Below, piece by piece: positions 16,714 through 23,985 of a stretch of DNA of 37,779 bases (positions are counted from its first letter, which is position 1; the number at the start of each line of letters is the position of its first letter). Source of the stretch: Prolixibacteraceae bacterium (GTDB taxonomy: Bacteria; Bacteroidota; Bacteroidia; Bacteroidales; Prolixibacteraceae). The position numbers were made by a program, and so were the translations under genes. The stretch lies in assembly GCA_028282195.1 (NCBI GenBank), contig JANQII010000050.1, positions 1 to 37,779 on the forward strand. The letters are read 5' to 3'. The notes below the pieces were generated by a model that was not told the DNA's origin, searched no databases, and worked only from the letters and a program-made list of their open reading frames with translations.

Positions 16714-17451
16714 TTATTCCAAAGTTTCCGCTTTCTTAAACCAGACCCTGTTCCCAACTTGATAAAAATTATCTTTTATGCTTGGGTCTGCTTCAACTTC
16801 ATGTTTTTTATAAGGGAAATGGGGAACAATAACATCATTACCTTTCTCCCAGTTGGCAGGTGTAAAATAATCTGTTTTCACTGTTGTCTGGAGCGCTTGT
16901 ACTAGTCGTATAATTTCATCTGTGCTCCTGCCGACTTCCATAGGGTAAAAATTAATTGTCCTTACAATATTGTCAGGATCAATAATGAAAACTCCACGGA
17001 CATCCCTTGTTGTACTTGTTGGTTCATGTATCATACCATACATTCGGGAGTAAATTGCCTCATTATCTTCAATAAGTGGAAAGTTAATTTCCACAGTACC
17101 CCGATCTTTATAATTTATCTCCTCAAGATGCGCTTTCCACATTTCATGCTGAGATAAAAGATCTGTTGATATTACAGCAAGTTTTACCCCCAATTTTTCA
17201 AACTCGCCTTGCTTATATGCAAGCTCGAGAAGTTCTGTAGTACAAACAGGGGTAAAATCACGTGGATGACTGAATAAAATCTTCCAGCTTTTACCAAAAT
17301 CATTAGGGAATTTTAATTTGCCATCGGTTGACTTGGCAGAAAAAGAAGGAGCTTTAGCTCCAATCAAAGGGATCTCGTATTCATTTTTATTTCCGTAAAC
17401 AAGACCCGTTACCAGCACAGCTAGTGCTAATGTAAAAAACATTCTTTTCAT
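16714..17451 (-). CDS. Exported 1-Cys peroxiredoxin (Prx6 subfamily)
   Basis: A 245-residue thiol peroxidase. Residues 1-20 (MKRMFFTLALAVLVTGLVYG) form a signal peptide, so the enzyme should act outside the cytoplasm. The peroxidatic Cys is C70 in HPRDFTPVCTTEL, with the conserved Pro, Thr and later Arg of the family. The C-terminal arm (TPANWEKGNDVIVP) is typical of Prx6-type proteins. C70 is the only Cys in the whole sequence, so there is no resolving Cys and turnover must depend on an external reductant. Most Prx6 homologues are cytoplasmic; the exported form is notable. Function is firm; the reductant is unknown. Confidence 0.9.
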   Translation of the reverse strand: MKRMFFTLALAVLVTGLVYGNKNEYEIPLIGAKAPSFSAKSTDGKLKFPNDFGKSWKILFSHPRDFTPVCTTELLELAYKQGEFEKLGVKLAVISTDLLSQHEMWKAHLEEINYKDRGTVEINFPLIEDNEAIYSRMYGMIHEPTSTTRDVRGVFIIDPDNIVRTINFYPMEVGRSTDEIIRLVQALQTTVKTDYFTPANWEKGNDVIVPHFPYKKHEVEADPSIKDNFYQVGNRVWFKKAETLE

Positions 17452-17801
17452 GACTTTTAATTTTAAGAGTTCAAATAATAGGTACTCTTGTTATTCATCA
17501 GAATTACAGCACTCTTGAAAATAAAGATTAAGTCACCTTAAGATATTTTTATCTTTTTGATTAAAAAAAGCAAATTTTAACACAATATGGCAACCCCGAC
17601 TTCAAAAAACCGCCAAATAAGTAACAAAATGACAGAAAAGTTCTATTATTAAAAAAAATGTAAATATGGAAACTTTAACAGTATTTTAATATTTTTTCAT
17701 TAAAAAGCTGTTTTTTTGGAAGGAAAGCCTTATAGGTTCGAAAATTCTACTGATTATTTTTATCGGAAAAATCGCTTATACCTTTAACAAATTTCTCAAT
17801 T
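17452..17801. other. AT-rich spacer upstream of the peroxiredoxin gene
   Basis: About 350 bases with no gene. Upstream of the peroxiredoxin ATG is TATTATTTG, one base longer than the consensus -7 box. The remainder is A/T runs with no clear structure. Confidence 0.35.
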
Positions 17802-17880
17802 AATGTGAATCAAGGGTTGAAGCTGAATATTCAGGGAAATCCGGATTTAAAGGCAAGATTTTCAACTCTTGATTCGCATT
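17802..17880. repeat. Long inverted repeat downstream of gltX
   Basis: The 20-bp arms at 17802-17821 (AATGTGAATCAAGGGTTGAA) and 17861-17880 are complementary except at two positions, around a 39-base loop that contains its own GCTGAATATTCAGG hairpin. It starts 6 bases after the gltX stop on the minus strand. It lacks a T run, so it is more likely a 3' stabilising hairpin or small mobile remnant than a simple terminator. Confidence 0.55.
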
Positions 17881-17885
17881 ATTAA

Positions 17886-19412
17886 TTAAGCAATAGTTAA
17901 AATTGCTTTTCTTATCCGGCTGATCGTTTCATCCCTTCCAATTAGTTCACAAATATCAAAAAGATCTACTCCCTGGCTGCTCCCAACCAAAGCCAAACGT
18001 ATAGGAACCATTACAACACCAAATCCCCATTCCTTTTTATTCATAAAAGCTGAAAAAGCTTCTTTGATTTGTTCTGCGTTCCAATTTTCAACGGCAAGGA
18101 ATACTTCAATAATTGCATTTAGTTTATCAGGGGTATCTTCCTTCCATTTCTTTTTAACAGTCTTCTCATCGTAACTGGCAGGAGGTTCAAAAAAGTAACC
18201 GGCCTGATCCCAAATTTCTGAAACGAATCCGCAACGTTCCTTTACCATCTCAATTACTTTAATCAGCATCCTTGTCTCTATTTCAATCCCTTTTTCAACA
18301 AGAACAGGTTTAAATAAGTCCCCCAATTCATTGGCTGTTTTCTCTTGCAAATAATGGCGGTTAAACCACTTCGCTTTTTCAGGATCAAACCTTGCACCCG
18401 ACTTTACGACACGCTCCAAACTAAATTGATCAATTAGTTCATCCATGCTAAAAAACTCCTGCTCTGTGCCAGCATTCCAACCAAGTAAAGCAAGTAAATT
18501 AACAAATGCTTCCGGGAAATACCCGTCTTCCCGATAGCCGCGGGAAACATCTCCTGATTTTGGGTCAGTCCACAACAATGGAAAAACAGGAAAGCCCATT
18601 TTGTCGCCATCACGCTTACTCAATTTCCCTTTTCCTGTAGGTTTTAAAATAAGTGGCAAATGAGCAAACTGCGGTCTGTTTTCACGCCAACCCAATGCTT
18701 CATAAAGCAAGATATGCAATGGCATGGATGGCAACCACTCTTCGCCACGAATCACATGAGAAATCTGCATCAAATGATCATCAACTACATTAGCCAAATG
18801 ATAGGTTGGCATTCCATCAGCTTTAAAAAGAACTTTATCATCAAGCTGAGCTGTATTAAATTTCACTTCGCCACGAATAAGATCTTTCTCAACAACATCG
18901 GCATTCTCTGGCATTTTAAACCGAATGATGTATGGTTCGCCTGAGCTAATTTTCCCTTTCACTTCTTCTTCTGACAGCACCAAAGAGTTATTCAACTTAC
19001 CTCTGGTGTGCATATCATATGAGAAAACCTCTTTTTTAACTTCAGCTTCTGCACGAAGTTTATCTAACTCTTCCGGAGTATCAAATGCATAATATGCATT
19101 TCCACTTTCGATCAACTGATCAGCATATTGCTTGTAAATTTCCTTACGTTCACTCTGGCGGTAAGGCCCAAAATCCCCTCCAATCCCAGGACCTTCTACT
19201 GGATTAAGCCCGCACCATTTTAAAGCTTCAATAATGTAATCCTCAGCTCCTGGCACATAACGTGTTTGATCTGTATCTTCTATTCGAAGTAAAAAATCCC
19301 CACCATGTTTTTTGGCAAACAAATAATTAAACAGTGCTGTGCGTACACCTCCCATATGTAAAGGGCCTGTAGGACTTGGAGCAAAACGTACCCGTACTTT
19401 TCCAGAATTCAT
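17886..19412 (-). CDS. gltX: Glutamyl-tRNA synthetase
   Basis: A 508-residue class I aminoacyl-tRNA synthetase that charges tRNA-Glu. The HIGH-type motif is PSPTGPLHMGG (H19 to G22) at the N-terminus and the KMSKS-type motif is KLSKR (263-267). Glu-recognition elements such as RIEDTDQTR and GVRTALFNYLFAK follow HIGH. Length is normal for Bacteroidota. A promoter with both boxes lies just upstream. It is a single gene. Confidence 0.97.
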   Translation of the reverse strand: MNSGKVRVRFAPSPTGPLHMGGVRTALFNYLFAKKHGGDFLLRIEDTDQTRYVPGAEDYIIEALKWCGLNPVEGPGIGGDFGPYRQSERKEIYKQYADQLIESGNAYYAFDTPEELDKLRAEAEVKKEVFSYDMHTRGKLNNSLVLSEEEVKGKISSGEPYIIRFKMPENADVVEKDLIRGEVKFNTAQLDDKVLFKADGMPTYHLANVVDDHLMQISHVIRGEEWLPSMPLHILLYEALGWRENRPQFAHLPLILKPTGKGKLSKRDGDKMGFPVFPLLWTDPKSGDVSRGYREDGYFPEAFVNLLALLGWNAGTEQEFFSMDELIDQFSLERVVKSGARFDPEKAKWFNRHYLQEKTANELGDLFKPVLVEKGIEIETRMLIKVIEMVKERCGFVSEIWDQAGYFFEPPASYDEKTVKKKWKEDTPDKLNAIIEVFLAVENWNAEQIKEAFSAFMNKKEWGFGVVMVPIRLALVGSSQGVDLFDICELIGRDETISRIRKAILTIA

Positions 19413-19434
19413 TTTTTATCTTAAAAATTTTCAG

Positions 19435-19463
19435 CAAAGATAGGATTATTTCATGCTGTCAAA
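19435..19463 (-). promoter_or_regulatory. Full Bacteroidota promoter of gltX
   Basis: On the minus strand TTTG (19463-19460), 17 bases, then TATCTTTG (19442-19435): both boxes are present at near-standard spacing. The ATG is 23 bases further on. Confidence 0.65.
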
Positions 19464-19597
19464 AACTCAATATTAAATGATCTGTTAATCATTTTCGGAA
19501 TATCATGATATTATTCATTATAATTGTTTGTAATGAAAAAGCAAGTCTGCCAACAAATTGGATAATTGTTTTATTTGACATCATGTTATAAAAACGA

Positions 19598-19627
19598 TTT
19601 GTTGAAAAAGAGATATATCTATCTTTG
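19598..19627 (+). promoter_or_regulatory. Full Bacteroidota promoter of the S46 peptidase gene
   Basis: TTTG (19598-19601), 18 bases, then TATCTTTG (19620-19627). The ATG at 19666 is 39 bases beyond, giving a leader of roughly 30 bases. Confidence 0.7.
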
Positions 19628-19665
19628 TGCTTTTTACGATACTAATCTTAAATATTAAATAGAGA

Positions 19666-21813
19666 ATGAAGAAGTTTTTATTAGTAATTTGTACCCTGAC
19701 AATTATAATATCATCTAAAGCAGATGAGGGTATGTGGTTGCCATCGTTGGTGCATAAATTGAACATCAGCGAAATGCAACAAATGGGATGTGAGTTGACT
19801 GCAGATGACATCTACAATATCAATAATTCAAGTTTAAAAGATGCTGTTGTTTCCCTTGATCGCGGTTCTTGTACAGGTGAATTAATTTCACCAAAAGGAT
19901 TAATGCTAACAAACCACCATTGCGGTTTTGGTGAAATTCAGGCACATAGTTCTGTTGAAAATGATTATTTGAAAGATGGATTTTGGGCAAAATCTTTCGA
20001 CGAAGAACTACCTAATCCCGGTAAAACAGTTTCATTTTTAGTTCGTGTTGAAGATGTAACTGAAAAAGTACTTGGTGATCTTGATGCTGATGCTGATTAT
20101 GATGAACGCAAAACCGAGGTTCAGAAAAAATCTTTCGAAATTCAAAAAGAAGCAATCAAAGACAACCATTACGATGCAAAAGTCCAGGCACTTTTTAAAG
20201 GAAATCGTTACTATTTATTTGTATATGAGACTTTCCGCGATGTACGTTTAGTTGGTGCACCTCCTGCTTCAATTGGCAAATTTGGTGGCGATACTGATAA
20301 CTGGATGTGGCCTCGTCATACCGGAGACTTTGCATTATTCCGCATCTATTGTGGCCCTGATGGCAAACCAGCGGATTATTCAGAAGACAATGTCCCTTAC
20401 GAACCCAAACATCATTTACCTATTTCTTTAAAAGGATATAAAAAAGGTGACTTCACAATGGTTATGGGCTACCCTGGCTCAACAAACCGTTACAAATCAT
20501 CAATTGGTGTTAATTACACCATGACGGTTACCAACCCTGTTCGTGTTCAGGTTCGCTCCAAAAAACTTGAAATCCTTAAGGAATATATGGGTACTAGTCA
20601 AAAGGCCCGTATCCAGTATGCATCAAAATATGCAAGAAGTTCCAACTATTACAAATACAGCATTGGTCAAAACAAAGGGTTGCAAGCCCTTAATGTAATT
20701 GAAAAGAAAAAAGCGATTGAAGATGATTTCACAAAGTGGGTAAACCAAAATGAAGATCGTAAAGAAAAATACGGGAAAGCTTTAGAATACATTTTCTATG
20801 CCTACGAAAATATTGAAGATGAAAAAGCCTATGAATACTTGCTTGAATCAATGATTCGTGGTCCTGAAATCTTCTACTATGCCTATGGAGCAAAAAGCCT
20901 GTTTTCTGCCCTGGAGTCTGGAGATAACAAAGATCGCATTGAAAGCAACATCGAACATCTGGAAGAAGAACTCGATGATTTTTTCAAAGATTATGATGCT
21001 GAAACCGACCAAAAGGTAACCGCAGCACTTCTAAAACTTTATAAAAAGAATGTTTCTTCAATTTATCATCCTGAATTTTTCAAAACCGTAAATGAAAAAT
21101 TCAAAGGTGATTTCGATGCATTCACTGAAGACATGTTCAGGAAGACTGTTTTTGCAGATAAACAAAGCATGAAAGAATTTCTTGCAAACCCAAAACTAAA
21201 AACACTGAAAAAAGACCCTGCTTTCGCTACTGCTAAAAATGTTTTCAAGACCATGGATCTTGTTGGAAGCAAAATGAAAGAAACGACAGATGAATTGCTA
21301 ACAGGCCGTCGTTTGTTTGTTGCTGGTCTTATGGAGATGTACAAAGACAAAAACTTCTACCCGGATGCGAACTCGACCATGCGTTTGACTTACGGTACAG
21401 TTAGCGACTACATTCCCCGCGACGCAGTTCACTATAATTATTTCACCACATTGAAAGGATATATTGAAAAAGAGATTCCCGGTGATCCTGAGTTTGATGT
21501 GCCTGCGAAACTGAAAGAACTTTATTTTGCCGGGGACTACGGACAGTATGCCGACGCTGACGGAACACTTCACACCTGTTTCATAACCAATAATGATATT
21601 ACCGGAGGTAACTCAGGAAGCCCGGTTATTAACAGCAAAGGCGAATTAATTGGTTGTGCTTTTGACGGAAACTGGGAAGCTATGAGTGGTGACCTTGCAT
21701 TTGAACCTGAACTACAAAAATGTATCAATGTTGATATTCGTTTTGTATTGTGGGTTATTGATAAGTTTGCGGGTGCTACTCATTTAATTGATGAAATGAC
21801 ACTTGTAAAATAA
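19666..21813 (+). CDS. S46-family dipeptidyl peptidase, DPP7-like
   Basis: A 715-residue periplasmic serine exopeptidase that removes dipeptides from peptide N-termini. Signal peptide at residues 1-19. The chymotrypsin-like triad is visible: TNHHCGF (H84/H85), TGDFALFR (D221) and GGNSGSP (S650). Eighteen residues after the catalytic Ser, the specificity position is Gly (G668 in FDGNWEAMSGD). DPP7 has Gly there and accepts hydrophobic P1 residues, while DPP11 has Arg and prefers Asp/Glu, so this copy is DPP7-like. The enzyme feeds amino-acid uptake in proteolytic Bacteroidota. It has its own promoter and terminator. Confidence 0.93.
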   Translation: MKKFLLVICTLTIIISSKADEGMWLPSLVHKLNISEMQQMGCELTADDIYNINNSSLKDAVVSLDRGSCTGELISPKGLMLTNHHCGFGEIQAHSSVENDYLKDGFWAKSFDEELPNPGKTVSFLVRVEDVTEKVLGDLDADADYDERKTEVQKKSFEIQKEAIKDNHYDAKVQALFKGNRYYLFVYETFRDVRLVGAPPASIGKFGGDTDNWMWPRHTGDFALFRIYCGPDGKPADYSEDNVPYEPKHHLPISLKGYKKGDFTMVMGYPGSTNRYKSSIGVNYTMTVTNPVRVQVRSKKLEILKEYMGTSQKARIQYASKYARSSNYYKYSIGQNKGLQALNVIEKKKAIEDDFTKWVNQNEDRKEKYGKALEYIFYAYENIEDEKAYEYLLESMIRGPEIFYYAYGAKSLFSALESGDNKDRIESNIEHLEEELDDFFKDYDAETDQKVTAALLKLYKKNVSSIYHPEFFKTVNEKFKGDFDAFTEDMFRKTVFADKQSMKEFLANPKLKTLKKDPAFATAKNVFKTMDLVGSKMKETTDELLTGRRLFVAGLMEMYKDKNFYPDANSTMRLTYGTVSDYIPRDAVHYNYFTTLKGYIEKEIPGDPEFDVPAKLKELYFAGDYGQYADADGTLHTCFITNNDITGGNSGSPVINSKGELIGCAFDGNWEAMSGDLAFEPELQKCINVDIRFVLWVIDKFAGATHLIDEMTLVK

Positions 21814-21834
21814 ATACATTAATAAAATTTTCTG

Positions 21835-21868
21835 AAAGAGGGTGATCAATTGCAGATCGCCCTCTTTT
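21835..21868 (+). terminator. Terminator after the S46 peptidase gene
   Basis: AAAGAGGGTGATC (21835-21847) pairs with GATCGCCCTCTTT (21855-21867) with one G-T wobble, followed by a short T run. Confidence 0.75.
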
Positions 21869-21875
21869 GATTTTG

Positions 21876-21883
21876 TATATTTG
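21876..21883 (+). promoter_or_regulatory. -7 promoter box of the RNase HI gene
   Basis: TATATTTG, an exact TAnnTTTG, directly after the preceding terminator and 18 bases before the ATG at 21902. This supports the ATG rather than the upstream ATG at 21842, which lies inside the terminator. Confidence 0.5.
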
Positions 21884-21901
21884 GCGGAAAGAAAAAACAG
21901 A

Positions 21902-22372
21902 ATGAGCAACCCACCAAAAATTACAATTTATACTGATGGAGCAGCCAGGGGCAATCCAGGCCCGGGAGGCTATGGGATTGTATTAATGTCCGGTCAGTAC
22001 AGAAAAGAGCTTTCCGAAGGATATGAACTTACCACCAACAACCGCATGGAGTTACTTGCCGTAATTGTTGGATTGGAAGCACTACGCGTACCTAACAGCG
22101 AAGTTACGATTTACTCTGACTCCAAATATGTAGTAGATGCTGTTGAAAAAGGCTGGGTTTGGGCTTGGTTAAAAAAACGGTTCAAAGGAAAGAAAAATGC
22201 GGACCTGTGGACCCGTTTCCTGGACGTCTACAAAAAACATCAGATTAAGTTCGTTTGGGTGAAGGGACATGCAAATATTCCCGGGAATGAACGTTGTGAC
22301 CAATTGGCTGTTGAAGCTTCACAGCAAGCTACCTTGAAAAAAGATGTTGGGTATTTACAAAGTCAGGACTGA
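21902..22372 (+). CDS. rnhA: Ribonuclease HI
   Basis: A 156-residue RNase HI, which removes RNA from RNA-DNA hybrids. The four catalytic acids are in place: D12 (YTDGAARGNPG), E50 (NNRMELLA), D73 (YSDSKYVVDA) and D133 (NERCDQLA), with H123 in the VKGHAN loop. A basic handle (KKRFKGKK, about 91-98) contacts the hybrid, as in E. coli RNase HI. The chosen start is MSNPPKITIY. kdtA follows 52 bases later. Confidence 0.95.
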   Translation: MSNPPKITIYTDGAARGNPGPGGYGIVLMSGQYRKELSEGYELTTNNRMELLAVIVGLEALRVPNSEVTIYSDSKYVVDAVEKGWVWAWLKKRFKGKKNADLWTRFLDVYKKHQIKFVWVKGHANIPGNERCDQLAVEASQQATLKKDVGYLQSQD

Positions 22373-22424
22373 GAGACTGTAATCAACAATTCATTACTTT
22401 TACGCCGACATTTGAATTGCAATC

Positions 22425-23660
22425 ATGAATCTAATTTATCAACTCGGGATTTGGTTTTATAAGGCTGCAGCGTGGCTGGCATCTCCTTTTTACGAGAAGG
22501 CACAGCTGTGGCATAAAGGCCAAAAGTCTGCTTTCCCATATTTACAAGATACACTTAAAACCGATAAGCCAATCGTATGGGTACATGCGGCATCATTGGG
22601 AGAGTTTGAACAAGGCCGGCCGTTGATTGAGAAGATTAAAGCCACCCACCCAAATTACAGGATCCTGCTAACATTTTTCTCCCCATCCGGATATGAGGTT
22701 CGAAAAAACTACGAAGGTGCAGATTACATATGTTACTTGCCGTCAGATACAAAACGAAATGCAGGGAAATTCCTGGAACTGGTGAAGCCGGAAAAAGTAT
22801 TCTTTGTAAAATATGAATTCTGGAAGAATTATTTTACCCTGACTAATGAGCAAAACATTCCATTGTATATGGTGTCTGTTATTTTTAGAAAAGATCAATT
22901 GTTTTTCAAACAAAATAGTAGAGGCCGATGGTACCGAAACCTATTAAATAAAGTAAACTTCTTTTTTGTACAGAACCAGGAGTCTGCTGATTTATTAAAA
23001 AACATTGGTATTAACCATGCAATGATCACAGGCGATACCCGTTTTGACCGTGTTGCCGAGATTGCTTCTGCAAGAAAAGACCTTCCTCTAATTGAAAAAT
23101 TTAAAGGAAATCACAAATTGGTTATTGCAGGCAGCTCGTGGGAACCAGATGAGAAATTGCTTGCAGCTTTTGCAAAAAACAATCATTCTGTAAAATTTGT
23201 CTTTGCCCCACATGAAGTAAAAGACTCAAATATAAAACGGCTGGAAGCTTTACTTGGCAACAAAACAATCAAATATTCTGAAGCAAAAAACAAGGACTTT
23301 TCTAATTCTCAATTTTTAATTATTGATTCAATCGGACTCCTATCCAGTATTTATCGATATGCAGATATTGCTTACATCGGTGGTGGTTTCGGAGTTGGAA
23401 TTCACAATACATTAGAAGCCGCAATTTATAACATCCCGGTGCTTTTCGGCCCTAATTATCATAAATTTCAAGAAGCAGTAAATCTTATTAAAAACAACAT
23501 TTCATTCTCAGTTTCTAACCAAGAAGAATTAAATAACATATTAAACAGACTTTTAAATAGTAAGAAAGAGCGAGAAGAAATTTCAAAAAACTGCCATGCC
23601 TTTATGGCCCAAAACATTGGAGCTACACAACGCATTTTCGAAAAAGTTTTTAACAATTAA
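22425..23660 (+). CDS. waaA: 3-deoxy-D-manno-octulosonic acid (Kdo) transferase
   Basis: A 411-residue GT30 transferase (KdtA/WaaA) that adds Kdo to lipid A at the inner membrane. An N-terminal membrane anchor (IYQLGIWFYKAAAWLASPFY) precedes the Kdo-transferase domain. VHAASLGEFEQGRPLIEKI holds the catalytic Glu, GDTRFDRV marks the domain border, and the CMP-Kdo site includes YIGGGFGVGIHNTLEAAIY and VLFGPNYHKFQEA. It lies just after rnhA. How many Kdo units it transfers cannot be told. Confidence 0.94.
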   Translation: MNLIYQLGIWFYKAAAWLASPFYEKAQLWHKGQKSAFPYLQDTLKTDKPIVWVHAASLGEFEQGRPLIEKIKATHPNYRILLTFFSPSGYEVRKNYEGADYICYLPSDTKRNAGKFLELVKPEKVFFVKYEFWKNYFTLTNEQNIPLYMVSVIFRKDQLFFKQNSRGRWYRNLLNKVNFFFVQNQESADLLKNIGINHAMITGDTRFDRVAEIASARKDLPLIEKFKGNHKLVIAGSSWEPDEKLLAAFAKNNHSVKFVFAPHEVKDSNIKRLEALLGNKTIKYSEAKNKDFSNSQFLIIDSIGLLSSIYRYADIAYIGGGFGVGIHNTLEAAIYNIPVLFGPNYHKFQEAVNLIKNNISFSVSNQEELNNILNRLLNSKKEREEISKNCHAFMAQNIGATQRIFEKVFNN

Positions 23661-23973
23661 GAATTTATTGAAACTATTTTTGAAAACTACTCGTATTAGT
23701 CTGATTTTAAAAGCACTTGTCTTAATGTTCTGCAAACTTGTCCCTGCTCCGATAACAAAAACTTTCACTTTTGGTAAACTTTTCTTAATTATCAAAAACC
23801 TATCTTGCTGATTATCTTCCAACTAACACTTTTTAGTTGATAACTTTTAAACCAAATTCAATTTTTAGTATTCCATTTTTTTCAATCCATCACTATATTG
23901 CATGTAGCAAATTCGAGGGAAAAGGAACCTGTTTTAATTCATGTTTACAATCAGTTAACAACAACTCTTTTTT
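23661..23973. other. Leader region upstream of the class II ribonucleotide reductase gene
   Basis: About 310 AT-rich bases with no gene. I looked for a cobalamin riboswitch, often found before this enzyme, and saw no B12-box. A partly palindromic CACTATATTGCATGT at 23891 weakly resembles an NrdR box. A -7 box closes the region. Confidence 0.4.
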
Positions 23974-23981
23974 TAATTTTG
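23974..23981 (+). promoter_or_regulatory. -7 box directly before nrdJ
   Basis: TAATTTTG ends 4 bases before the ATG at 23986. If used, the message would be leaderless. The match may be chance in such AT-rich sequence. Confidence 0.3.
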
Positions 23982-23985
23982 GTTT

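Noticed and set aside
23888-23906. NrdR operator
   Set aside because: CACTATATTGCATGT matches only part of the NrdR box and there is no second box at the expected spacing.
23661-23985. Cobalamin riboswitch before the B12-dependent reductase
   Set aside because: The B12-box and the conserved core of the class were not found on the plus strand; the region is plain AT-rich sequence.
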